The notes under the pieces: generated by a model | Told to the model about the DNA's origin: nothing | Seen by the model: only the letters and a program-made list of their open reading frames with translations | The model's database searches: none | NCBI GenBank assembly: GCA_938038145.1 | Contig: CALHQU010000041.1 | Location: 1 to 20,232 of the forward strand | From: an uncultured Candidatus Saccharibacteria bacterium | GTDB taxonomy: Bacteria; Patescibacteriota; Saccharimonadia; Saccharimonadales; Saccharimonadaceae | Direction: 5' to 3' | DNA length: 20,232 nucleotides | Part shown: piece after piece, positions 1 to 6,999 of the stretch | Layout of the letters: each line of letters begins with the position of its first letter | Numbering within the stretch: position 1 is the first letter of the stretch | Made by a program: the position numbers and the translations under genes

Positions 1-11
1 AATAATCATTA

Positions 12-1058
12 TTATTTACTTTTATTAAAATGTGCTCTTACTCTAGGTGCTACTTCTTCACCAAATAGTTTTATAGCTTTCATAATATCTTCGTGTGGCA
101 TTGATCCTAATGGAAGATGTAATAAAAATCTATCTAAGTTTAATGTTTCAATCATATCGATAAGTTTATTTGCTACAGTTTCAGGACTACCTACTAACAT
201 ACTTCCTTCTGGCCCTACACTATTTAAATATTGTTCAAATGTTAGAGGACGCCAAAATGGACGATCTTTTGATATAGCATCTACCACTTGTTTAGTTGGA
301 TGAAAATATTTATTTATAGCTTCTTCATCAGTATCAGCAATAAATCCCCAAGAGTGAGAAGCAACTTTTAGTTTATCATCACTATAACCTGCATTACGTC
401 CAACAGCTTTATAGTAATCTACTAGACCTTTAAATCTTCTATACTCACCACCTATAATGGCATAAGCTATAGGAAAACCTTTTTGAGCAATTTTCACTGT
501 CGACTCCACATTACCACCAGTGGCAACCCAAATTGGAAAATCCTCTTGAATGGCACGAGGATATACTCCTTTATCTAAAACAGATTGAGTATGTTTCCCT
601 TCCCATGTCAACTTTTCATTATTCTTGATTTTATCAAGCATTTCTAATTTTTCATCAAATAATTCTTCATAATCAGCTAAGTCATAACCAAATAGTGGAA
701 AAGATTCTGTAAATGAGCCACGCCCTACCATAACTTCACTACGACCATTTGATATTGCATCGATTGTTGCATATTGTTGATATACTCTTACTGGATCTGC
801 AGATGATAGTACAGTAACTGCTGAACTTAATCTTATATTTTTAGTTACTGATGCGCCTGCAGCAAGCAATATCTCTGGTGCTGAAACTGCAAAGTCTTCT
901 CTGTGATGCTCCCCAATAGCATATACATCTAATCCTACTTCATCAGCTAGTTTCATTTCTTCTATCATATCACGTATACGTTGATCATGTTTTGGAGCTA
1001 CTCCAGTTCCCTCAATTTCTGTTGTTTCTCCAAATGTACTAATTCCTAATTCTATCAT
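12..1058 (-). CDS. LLM-class flavin-dependent oxidoreductase
   Basis: The 348-residue product has the layout of the bacterial luciferase-like monooxygenase superfamily, cytosolic TIM-barrel enzymes that use reduced FMN or F420. Visible landmarks are an N-terminal beta strand (MIELGIS), the GEHH motif at residues 49-52 followed by DFAVSAPE, a GRGS loop at 112-115 and a C-terminal SPETVANKL segment; length is normal. The substrate cannot be told from sequence. The ATG is fixed by a strong AGGAGG site on the coding strand (complement of 1066-1071) at 7 bases. The gene lies downstream of a marR gene, with a MarR-type palindrome 30 bases before its start, so it is probably the regulator's target. 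Codon use is AT-rich, unlike the cluster from 3700 onward, suggesting transfer from a Firmicute. Superfamily is firm, donor and substrate are inference. Confidence 0.88.
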   Translation of the reverse strand: MIELGISTFGETTEIEGTGVAPKHDQRIRDMIEEMKLADEVGLDVYAIGEHHREDFAVSAPEILLAAGASVTKNIRLSSAVTVLSSADPVRVYQQYATIDAISNGRSEVMVGRGSFTESFPLFGYDLADYEELFDEKLEMLDKIKNNEKLTWEGKHTQSVLDKGVYPRAIQEDFPIWVATGGNVESTVKIAQKGFPIAYAIIGGEYRRFKGLVDYYKAVGRNAGYSDDKLKVASHSWGFIADTDEEAINKYFHPTKQVVDAISKDRPFWRPLTFEQYLNSVGPEGSMLVGSPETVANKLIDMIETLNLDRFLLHLPLGSMPHEDIMKAIKLFGEEVAPRVRAHFNKSK

Positions 1059-1087
1059 TATTTTTCCTCCTAAATAATTTTAACTTA

Positions 1088-1103
1088 ATCTCGAATTTGA
1101 GAT
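1088..1103. promoter_or_regulatory. MarR-type operator upstream of the flavin oxidoreductase
   Basis: ATCTCGAATTTGAGAT is a near-perfect palindrome (7 of 8 pairs) sitting 30 bases before the oxidoreductase ATG. It matches a palindrome inside the marR promoter (1604-1621), so both genes are probably controlled by the same regulator. Confidence 0.6.
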
Positions 1104-1118
1104 ATGTTATGATTTTTA

Positions 1119-1138
1119 AAGAGAGTTATATCTCTCTT
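1119..1138 (-). terminator. Weak hairpin between marR and the oxidoreductase
   Basis: Arms AAGAGAG and CTCTCTT form a perfect 7-bp stem with a 6-base loop just after the marR stop codon. On the minus strand it is followed by TTTAAAAATC, a poor U-tract. It may be a weak terminator or attenuator, leaving some read-through into the oxidoreductase gene. Confidence 0.35.
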
Positions 1139-1144
1139 ATTAAT

Positions 1145-1555
1145 TTACCTTTTTATTTTCAATAATATGTTCTTTAGAGTCTTAATTTCTTCATCCGTAA
1201 GTTCTGAAAATATTTCTTTTGTATTTTCTTTATGAATTGGAAAGATTTCAGTCATTAAATCCTCTCCTTTTTTTGTTAACTTAATAAATGTTACTCTCTT
1301 ATCAGTATCACATACTTTTCGTACTACATAACCTTTTTTTTCAAGGTTATCTACAACGTAAGTTGCACTTCCACTAGCAAGTAGTATTCTATCCCTAATT
1401 TCTTGAATATTCTTTTCACCTTTACTATAAAGAAATTCTAAGACTGAAAACTCTGTTGAATTAATTGGATATTGTTTTAAAGTTCTTTTTAAATCATCTA
1501 CAAGTATATTACTTGTTCTCATTATTCCTATTACAGCTTTTAGTTCATTACTCAT
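1145..1555 (-). CDS. MarR-family transcriptional regulator
   Basis: The 136-residue protein has the MarR winged-helix pattern: an N-terminal helix, then PINSTEFSVLEFLYSKG, a recognition region with LLASGSATYVVDNLEKKGYV, the wing DTDKRVTFIKLTKKG and a C-terminal dimerisation helix. MarR proteins bind palindromes as dimers and usually repress their own gene and an adjacent enzyme gene, releasing DNA on binding small phenolic or oxidising ligands. A longer frame extends to 1588, but the ATG at 1553-1555 has an AGGAG site 7 bases upstream (complement of 1563-1567) and begins with the more typical MSNELKAV, so I prefer it. Palindromes at 1579-1600 and 1604-1621 overlap the promoter, indicating autorepression. 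Base composition is AT-rich like the neighbouring oxidoreductase. Confidence 0.88.
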   Translation of the reverse strand: MSNELKAVIGIMRTSNILVDDLKRTLKQYPINSTEFSVLEFLYSKGEKNIQEIRDRILLASGSATYVVDNLEKKGYVVRKVCDTDKRVTFIKLTKKGEDLMTEIFPIHKENTKEIFSELTDEEIKTLKNILLKIKR

Positions 1556-1578
1556 AATAATTCTCCTATTATTAATCA

Positions 1579-1600
1579 AATATCTCAATTTCTAGATATT
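1579..1600. promoter_or_regulatory. Inverted repeat in the marR leader
   Basis: AATATCT and AGATATT form a perfect 7-bp inverted repeat with an 8-base spacer, directly downstream of the -10 box of marR. It resembles the neighbouring operators (ATATCT half sites) and is a plausible second autorepressor site. Confidence 0.5.
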
Positions 1601-1629
1601 ATTATATCGGATTCGAGATATTTTGTCAA
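1601..1629 (-). promoter_or_regulatory. Consensus promoter of marR with an operator in its spacer
   Basis: On the minus strand there is a perfect TTGACA (complement of 1624-1629), a 17-base spacer and a perfect TATAAT (complement of 1601-1606). The spacer carries ATATCTCGAATCCGATAT (1604-1621), closely related to the palindrome upstream of the oxidoreductase. A regulator bound here would block RNA polymerase, the standard layout for MarR autorepression. Confidence 0.8.
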
Positions 1630-1635
1630 AATAAA

Positions 1636-1668
1636 AAAACTATGGATAAATTTTATATCCATAGTTTT
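1636..1668 (-). terminator. Strong terminator after the membrane-protein gene
   Basis: A perfect 13-bp stem (AAAACTATGGATA with its complement) encloses a 7-base loop. T-rich sequence follows on both strands, so it may work in both directions. It separates the membrane-protein gene that ends at 1787 from the marR promoter. Confidence 0.75.
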
Positions 1669-1786
1669 CTTAATTATTATGCAAATTGGCTTTTTAATAA
1701 TTCTAAATAGAAGCCATACCTCTATTAGTTTGTTAATCCTTCATATATCTCTAGTAATCATGCAGCAGTTCACTATACAATGTATA

Positions 1787-2335
1787 TTATTTTTGTTTCG
1801 ATGGTTTTGATAAAAATAGTAAATATATCCCAAATACAAACTTAATTGCTGAGTCAATGTATGCTATCACCTCTAATGGAATATTAGTAAAAAAATATCC
1901 TACAAAAATATTAATGGCACAAATAAGACCTAAATATATCATTGATTTTCCATGTACAAAATAATATGGAAAGAAGTGGAGTGCAGTTGCCATTAATGCC
2001 CCTAACCAAATTAATCTCCAATTTTCAGTTGCAAAAAAGGGTCCACCTAGAAAAGCCATCAGGATAAACAATAATATAATGGCATAAAAGGAGACCTTCT
2101 TCTGAAATTTAGAAGATGGTCCGTCAGACAGTTTATTTAAGACCCTCTTATTCATATTGATTGAGAAGAAACTAATAACATATCCAATACTAAACACTTG
2201 CATATTTATTATTTGTTTCCCTCCTATTAAGGTAGCTACTGAGATAATCAATGCTACTACAATTAGCCATAGCCCACATGCTCTCTTATAATTAAATTCT
2301 AACTTTTCATCTTTATTATAATTTAAAAAAGCCAT
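1787..2335 (-). CDS. Six-helix membrane protein of unknown function
   Basis: The 182-residue product is very hydrophobic, with about six predicted membrane segments (residues about 20-38, 45-60, 82-100, 107-123, 130-149 and 152-176), a short charged N-terminus and a basic tail ending SKPSKQK. No catalytic or transport motif is visible. Overall size and pattern recall the DUF6609 group of small Firmicutes membrane proteins, but I cannot confirm that. A GTG in frame at 2359 would lengthen it by eight residues; I chose the ATG at 2333-2335 because GGAG lies six bases before it. A TATAAT is present on the minus strand at the complement of 2364-2369. AT-rich codon use matches the marR and oxidoreductase genes, so it is probably part of the same acquired segment. 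Confidence 0.75.
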   Translation of the reverse strand: MAFLNYNKDEKLEFNYKRACGLWLIVVALIISVATLIGGKQIINMQVFSIGYVISFFSINMNKRVLNKLSDGPSSKFQKKVSFYAIILLFILMAFLGGPFFATENWRLIWLGALMATALHFFPYYFVHGKSMIYLGLICAINIFVGYFFTNIPLEVIAYIDSAIKFVFGIYLLFLSKPSKQK

Positions 2336-2363
2336 AAATATCTCCGATAAAATTATCACTCTT

Positions 2364-2369
2364 ATTATA
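2364..2369 (-). promoter_or_regulatory. -10 box for the membrane-protein gene
   Basis: A perfect TATAAT lies 28 bases upstream of the ATG at 2335 and leaves room for the GGAG ribosome site. The matching -35 is weak (TTTAGG at 17 bases). Confidence 0.5.
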
Positions 2370-2433
2370 TCACCTCAACGATAAAGCCTAAAAATCGTAA
2401 GCATTTATTATCAACATATGATAAACTAATCTT

Positions 2434-2937
2434 ATGGAAGCGCTTATATTTATAGTTATAGTAGCAATTATTTTTCTAGTAATCAAAGTAAGGCAGGGGA
2501 CTGACGGCGACACAAGCCCAATTAAAACCCCAATAAAGAAAGAATACGTATATATTAAAAAATCTTGTGCAATGACGCCAAGTGAATTATCGTTTTATAA
2601 AACTCTGCACGAAGCAATAAACGGATGTGTAATTATACCTCAGGCTCATTTAAGTATGTTTTTGGACCACGAGATAAAAGGGCAAAGTTGGAAAGCGGCT
2701 TTCGCGAGAATAAACGGTAAGTCTGTAGATTTTCTAATTTGCACCAATGATATGAAACCTCTCATAGCTATTGAGCTTGATGACAGTACTCACAATCAGC
2801 CCGATCGAAAAACGCGCGACGATTTCGTCAATTCGATCATGGCCAATACTAATATGCCCCTACTGCGATTTAAGGCGGGCGAATGGAACAGTGAAATAAT
2901 TAAACACAGAATCACCCAAGCTCTTTCGCAAAATTAG
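2434..2937 (+). CDS. Membrane-anchored DUF2726 protein (nuclease-like fold)
   Basis: The only convincing plus-strand gene. The 167-residue product begins with one hydrophobic helix (residues 3-18, IVIVAIIFLVI), then a short linker, then a DUF2726 domain from about residue 47: MTPSELSFYKTLHEAI, VDFLIC (98-103), AIELDDSTHNQ (112-122) and RDDFVNSIM (128-136). This family is thought to be related to PD-(D/E)XK nuclease folds, with acidic residues in the VDF and IELDD stretches, but no activity has been established that I know of. Soluble domain probably faces the cytoplasm. TATGAT (2417-2422) or TAAACT (2422-2427) upstream may be its -10; no Shine-Dalgarno site is seen, so the message may have almost no leader. 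It diverges from the membrane-protein gene at 2335, and its base composition is nearer that of the main cluster. Confidence 0.75.
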   Translation: MEALIFIVIVAIIFLVIKVRQGTDGDTSPIKTPIKKEYVYIKKSCAMTPSELSFYKTLHEAINGCVIIPQAHLSMFLDHEIKGQSWKAAFARINGKSVDFLICTNDMKPLIAIELDDSTHNQPDRKTRDDFVNSIMANTNMPLLRFKAGEWNSEIIKHRITQALSQN

Positions 2938-3660
2938 CGATTAAAAAACAATAGAACAAAATACGAACTAATTGTTAGTTAATTTTTAAGCGTACATAAA
3001 GCCAAATCGGCTGAGTATTTATATTGATAAATTTTGTAAAATACAAGCATAAATTATAAATCCGAGCCAATGCAGATAAACCAATATACAACATAAAACG
3101 CACCAAGCCAGCAAATAGGGCGGTTTATAAAACGATAAACGACAAGTAGGTTGATTTGGTAAAAATGAGATAAATTTATCACGAAGAAAGACGATGGAAT
3201 AGTCGTGTTTTAGATATAGTTTTAATGTCGCACAATGTACCTTTTACGCAATAATAAATACCATACAAAGATGAATATACATATGTCTATATATATTCGC
3301 TAACATCTTATAAAACGAACTTTTTCTAGTAATTCGGCCAGGGGATTCTCTATTATATACAGCATCATAAAACATACCGTCTTTTATAAAAATATACACC
3401 AACAAAATGCGAACTTAAAAAATATTTTTTAATTCCAGCACTACACATACCGGAGTGCTACATTGATATTTTTACATCAATATAAACTCTGAGCATGCGC
3501 GCCGTAAGCTCGTTAAGTTTTCCACAATGCATTTTATATTATTTGACATTTTTATATTTTTATTGCCCTACTCCCCTAGCTTATCATTTTGCGATTATTT
3601 GACTTTTGCATATTTTTATATTGTTATATATATTTTCTACGCCATACATAAATAGAACAA
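2938..3660. other. AT-rich stretch without a convincing gene
   Basis: This 720-base stretch separates the DUF2726 gene from the dcw operon terminator. I see no coding region with a ribosome site. It contains several AT palindromes (an 18-base one at 3415-3432; GATAAATTTATC at 3169-3180), a 6-bp hairpin AGCACT/AGTGCT around 3437-3459, and four degenerate copies of a motif like AACAAAATRCGAACT near 2956, 3310, 3401 and 3657. Two TTGAC-(T/A-rich) stretches occur near 3543 and 3599. Function is unknown; it may be the scar or target region of gene insertion. Confidence 0.6.
2966..2987 (+). terminator. Possible terminator after the DUF2726 gene
   Basis: AACTAA, a 3-base loop and TTAGTT form a 6-bp hairpin, followed by AATTTTT on the plus strand, 28 bases after the stop codon. 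It is AT-rich, so it would be weak. Confidence 0.4.
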
Positions 3661-3692
3661 AAAGAGAACTTACTCTATTCAGAAGAGAAGTT
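3655..3692 (-). terminator. Terminator of the dcw operon
   Basis: On the minus strand, AACTT-CTCT and AGAG-(one bulged T)-AAGTT pair around a 7-base loop (3667-3692) and are followed by CTCTTTTTGTT. It starts 8 bases after the ftsQ stop, so the division operon ends here and does not continue to ftsA or ftsZ. Confidence 0.7.
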
Positions 3693-3699
3693 GACCGCC

Positions 3700-4614
3700 C
3701 TACTTATAGAACGATCTCTGATCTACCCTAACGTCTATATACCCTGGCTTTGCGCCATTGTTGTCCAAATAACTCAAAGTGGCTATCGCCTGTTTAACCT
3801 GAGCTTGAGCAGACCTATCCACCGTCATACGAATCTGAGCCTCCCTGCCCTCAACCTTAAACCAGACTTGGCGTACAGTATTAGCCGGCAGAATAACCTC
3901 TGAAACATTCATTTTATGTTGCGAAAATTCAGACACGGCTTGACCAAGGAAGCTCAGGAATTGACGATTGATAACTTCTTGACCGCCTCTAGTCGGCAGG
4001 CCACTCTCATCACGAACAGCAACCGTAGGCGCGGCAAAATAGTTCTGCTCAAAAGTAACGCCGCTATCATCAACAAAATAAATCTTATCTCCGGAAGACC
4101 ACTGGGCCACCGGCTGCCGAAACGTCAGCTTAACGGCTGATCGCGCTAGAAAATCTCCCTCCACGCGAATGTTTTTTACCTCAGGAGCTTTCTGTAAAAA
4201 GAATTGCTTTAGGTCATTATTATTGAGGAAGAACCGGAACCTCTCCGCTGGATGGGCGCTGTAATATTCATTAAGAACGCTCACGTATTTATTAGCGTTG
4301 CTGGAACTTTTTGCGTCGGGAGTTTGGATTGAAATATTGATTGTCAATTGGAACAAAAGAAATATCACAACAAGCAAACTCACCGCAGTCGCAAGCATTT
4401 TCCGCATTACACGGCGACGTTTTTTCACCAATTCGTGAGTCTCAAGCCTCTCAGAAGTTTCCAAAGGAGAGGATGTTTGGCGGCTATTGAGCGTCCTGTT
4501 TCTACGATACGATTGGGCGGGCAAATCATCGTAATTCTCAGTCCGACGACGCGCCGCGATTTCTCGACGGCTTAGATTCTCGTCCGATTTTTTCTTAGAG
4601 AAGGAGAATTTCAC
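3700..4614 (-). CDS. ftsQ: FtsQ-type cell division protein
   Basis: The 304-residue product has the FtsQ/DivIB layout: a long basic cytoplasmic N-terminus (residues 1-70), one membrane helix at about 73-95 (LATAVSLLVVIFLLFQLTI), an external POTRA-like region (about 107-165, ending VKLTFRQPVAQW) and a beta domain with YFVDDSGVTF (179-188) and the terminal GYIDVRVDQRSFYK. FtsQ joins FtsL and FtsI in the septal complex. Its GTG start overlaps the murG stop (GTGA, 4611-4614), showing translational coupling. It is the last gene before the operon terminator. Sequence is divergent, so assignment rests on topology, the C-terminal signature and position next to murG; murC, which often lies between them, is absent. 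Confidence 0.85.
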   Translation of the reverse strand: MKFSFSKKKSDENLSRREIAARRRTENYDDLPAQSYRRNRTLNSRQTSSPLETSERLETHELVKKRRRVMRKMLATAVSLLVVIFLLFQLTINISIQTPDAKSSSNANKYVSVLNEYYSAHPAERFRFFLNNNDLKQFFLQKAPEVKNIRVEGDFLARSAVKLTFRQPVAQWSSGDKIYFVDDSGVTFEQNYFAAPTVAVRDESGLPTRGGQEVINRQFLSFLGQAVSEFSQHKMNVSEVILPANTVRQVWFKVEGREAQIRMTVDRSAQAQVKQAIATLSYLDNNGAKPGYIDVRVDQRSFYK

Positions 4615-5774
4615 TTTCGCCTACCCTGCCTTCGCACCGTAGTAAGAATAATCTTCTCCATATCTTTAGCCGCGTTTGGCTTGGCAAATTTACCAAAATT
4701 ATCGCCCAGACCTTTAAGAATTTTCTGAGATTTTAATACGCCAATTATTTTTCGTGCCAAAATTTGATTGTCCTTATCCAGCTCATCTTCAGAAACTATC
4801 AACGCCGCCAATGCGTCCTGGTAAACTTTAGCGTTTTTCAATTGATGACCGCCTGTCAAATGGCCGTTGGGGATGATAATCGTCGGTTTATGTAGCGCCG
4901 CCAATTCCAGAAGGGTAGTCGCCCCTGCCCTGGTCACGACTATATCCGCCGCCGCCAAAACTTCCGCCATTCCGTTGTGAACAAACGCCTGCAATCGCCA
5001 GCCTTCTCGCTCGTCGGTTTGCTTGAGAATTTCTTCATATTGTTGATTTCCCGATATCAAAAATACCGAAGCCTCGGAAAGCAGGTTTTTCCTAATTGCT
5101 ACAATCGCGGAATTAATTCGCCCGGCCCCGAGTCCACCGCCAGTAATAACAACTAGCGGTTTATTGACATTAAAGCCTAATTTTTCCTTCAATTCTTTCC
5201 TCTCAGCCTCAGAATATGGATGGAATTCTGGCGCAACTGGAATGCCAACATATGAAGCTTTTTCCGGTGGATAATTGTAATATTCAAGCGGCGCGCCCGT
5301 GCCGATAGCTTTTGCGAAAGGACTCAGCAAGCGATTCGTCAAACCTGGATGCGCGTCAGAATCATGCAAAACCAACGGGATTCTTAATAGCCGAGCCGCA
5401 TAGCCAACTGGCAGACAAACATACCCGCCCTTAATGAAAATAACATCTGGACGCCATCTCATAAGCTTAAACAAACTCTGGAAAAACCCAATCATCACCT
5501 TAAAACCGTCGCGCAAATTTGGGAATAAAATTGACGGATGTAGATGAAACGAGATGCTTTTTCCGTGATATCGGCGTAATTTGCCAGCAATAATCAAATC
5601 GACCGGAATACTTTCATCGAACTTAGCAAAAATCCCGCGTGCGCTGGCGCCAAATTTTTTATCGCACCAAAAACGAAGCTCGTGATTACCAGTTTTCTGT
5701 AATTCTCTAAATACGGCTACCACTGGCGTAACGTGTCCGCCTGAGCCGCCGCCGACCGCTAAGATCTTGGCCAC
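4611..5774 (-). CDS. murG: MurG, UDP-GlcNAc transferase making lipid II
   Basis: MurG adds N-acetylglucosamine from UDP-GlcNAc to lipid I on the inner membrane face, giving lipid II. The 387-residue product has the GT-B family marks: N-terminal GGGSGGHVTP (residues 8-17), LHDSDAHPGLTNR near 136-148, the second-domain glycine loop ITGGGLGAGRIN near 211-222 and the donor-binding RAGATTLLELAALHKPTIII near 282-301. The frame opens at a GTG at 5780, but the GTG at 5772-5774 has a perfect AGGAGG six bases upstream (complement of 5781-5786), so I start there. The gene begins inside ftsW, overlapping its 3' end by 68 bases, and its stop overlaps the ftsQ start. Length is slightly above the usual 350-365 residues. 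Confidence 0.95.
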   Translation of the reverse strand: MAKILAVGGGSGGHVTPVVAVFRELQKTGNHELRFWCDKKFGASARGIFAKFDESIPVDLIIAGKLRRYHGKSISFHLHPSILFPNLRDGFKVMIGFFQSLFKLMRWRPDVIFIKGGYVCLPVGYAARLLRIPLVLHDSDAHPGLTNRLLSPFAKAIGTGAPLEYYNYPPEKASYVGIPVAPEFHPYSEAERKELKEKLGFNVNKPLVVITGGGLGAGRINSAIVAIRKNLLSEASVFLISGNQQYEEILKQTDEREGWRLQAFVHNGMAEVLAAADIVVTRAGATTLLELAALHKPTIIIPNGHLTGGHQLKNAKVYQDALAALIVSEDELDKDNQILARKIIGVLKSQKILKGLGDNFGKFAKPNAAKDMEKIILTTVRRQGRRK

Positions 5775-6999
5775 TTTCACCCTCCTCTAATGCTTTATGT
5801 GACGTATATTTGGAAATTTGGAAAACTAAACCGAGCGCTGCCGCGATAAACAACATACTTGTACCGCCATAACTTAATAATGGCAATGGGATTCCAGTAA
5901 GCGGCGCCAATCCTGTCATTGCGGCAATATTCAGTATCACGTGAGAAGCAATCCAGCCAAAAATTCCCGCCACAATTAGCCGCAACGTCACGTTCGGAAG
6001 TCTCGCGGCTACGTGCAAAATTGACAAGAGTAGCGCCGTAAACAGCGCCAATATAGCCATTAAGCCGACAAAGCCAAACGTTTCCCCCATGACGGCAAAA
6101 ATTGAGTCGTTAGTCGCCTCTGGAAGATATCCTGTCGCCTGAACGCTTTTACCAATTCCAAGCCCCAGAAGCCCGCCAGAACCAATCGCAATTCTGGCCT
6201 GCTGAATGTGATAATTCTTATTTTCTTGACTACTCGTCCCTTTGTGACTATCGCCCTGCACAAAAGTCATCACGCGCTCAATTCGGTGCGGCGACGTAAA
6301 AATCATCACCAAGCCGCAAAGTGCAACAATCGCCAGAATCTTCTTGAAAATCTTCCAATTAATTCCAGCCACTAAAATCATTGATAAGATAATTGCTATC
6401 AACGAAATTCCCGTTCCCAAGTCTTTTTGTAAAAACACAATCATCAGCAGCGATAATCCAGAAACAATGCCCAACGGGATGATAGTTTCTTGGATGTCGT
6501 TTAATTTTCCCTGTTGCGACCGTCGCCCTAAAAATCCCGCCAAAAACAATAACACGCCATATTTGAGCAATTCTGACGGCTGGAAACTTCCCAGTACACC
6601 CAATTGAAACCATCGATACGCACCGTTAGTTTCTTGCGCAAACGACAAATGAAGTACCGCGCCCGAGAGAAATAGTAAAATACATAGCGCAAATCCAGCG
6701 TAAAGAATGTATTTTGATCTCTCGCCGGTAATCCATTTGTACGGCGTAAAGTAAAACGCAGAAAAAGCTATGATGGCAATAAACACACTCGTCAGCTGCT
6801 TGCCAAAGAAATACGTATCACTATAACTCGTGCCGTAAGCATAATTCATCACGTTAGCGCGCTGCGGTCCCAACGCATACATAACAATCAGCCCAAGTAG
6901 TAGCAAAAGTCCCATATAGAGCACAATCTGATACATCGGTCGATGGCTTCGAACCGGCTGAGCGATAGATTGACGATTTTTGGCGACCGAATTACGCAA
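5707..6999 (-). CDS. ftsW: FtsW, septal SEDS glycosyltransferase
   Basis: FtsW polymerises lipid II at the septum together with the FtsI transpeptidase. About ten membrane helices are visible, with the SEDS signatures FQPSELLKYG, LPEATNDSIFAVMGETFG (catalytic Asp within TNDS) and PLPLLSYGGTSML near the C-terminus. The longest frame begins with a TTG at 7014, but the TTG at 6997-6999 has GGAGG five bases upstream (complement of 7005-7009), giving 430 residues and an 8-base overlap with the mraY stop. An ATG at 6936 is a later possibility. The last 22 or so residues (very Arg-rich, GRRRLRRTRY) are encoded in sequence that also encodes the MurG nucleotide-binding N-terminus in another frame. FtsW rather than RodA is inferred from its place in the dcw cluster. 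Confidence 0.92.
   Translation of the reverse strand: MRNSVAKNRQSIAQPVRSHRPMYQIVLYMGLLLLLGLIVMYALGPQRANVMNYAYGTSYSDTYFFGKQLTSVFIAIIAFSAFYFTPYKWITGERSKYILYAGFALCILLFLSGAVLHLSFAQETNGAYRWFQLGVLGSFQPSELLKYGVLLFLAGFLGRRSQQGKLNDIQETIIPLGIVSGLSLLMIVFLQKDLGTGISLIAIILSMILVAGINWKIFKKILAIVALCGLVMIFTSPHRIERVMTFVQGDSHKGTSSQENKNYHIQQARIAIGSGGLLGLGIGKSVQATGYLPEATNDSIFAVMGETFGFVGLMAILALFTALLLSILHVAARLPNVTLRLIVAGIFGWIASHVILNIAAMTGLAPLTGIPLPLLSYGGTSMLFIAAALGLVFQISKYTSHKALEEGESGQDLSGRRRLRRTRYASGSRI

Noticed and set aside
3204-3242. CRISPR-repeat-like string beginning GTTTTAGATATAG
   Set aside because: It looks like the start of a type II repeat, but it occurs only once, there are no spacers and no cas gene in the window.
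3244-3414. 56-codon minus-strand ORF in the AT-rich spacer
   Set aside because: No start codon with a ribosome site at its beginning, no recognisable domain, and open frames of this length are expected by chance in a stretch this size.
3518-3527. DnaA-box-like TTTTCCACA
   Set aside because: Only one clear copy in the AT-rich spacer; the copies at 12088-12111 form a terminator stem. No cluster of boxes and no dnaA or dnaN, so not an origin.
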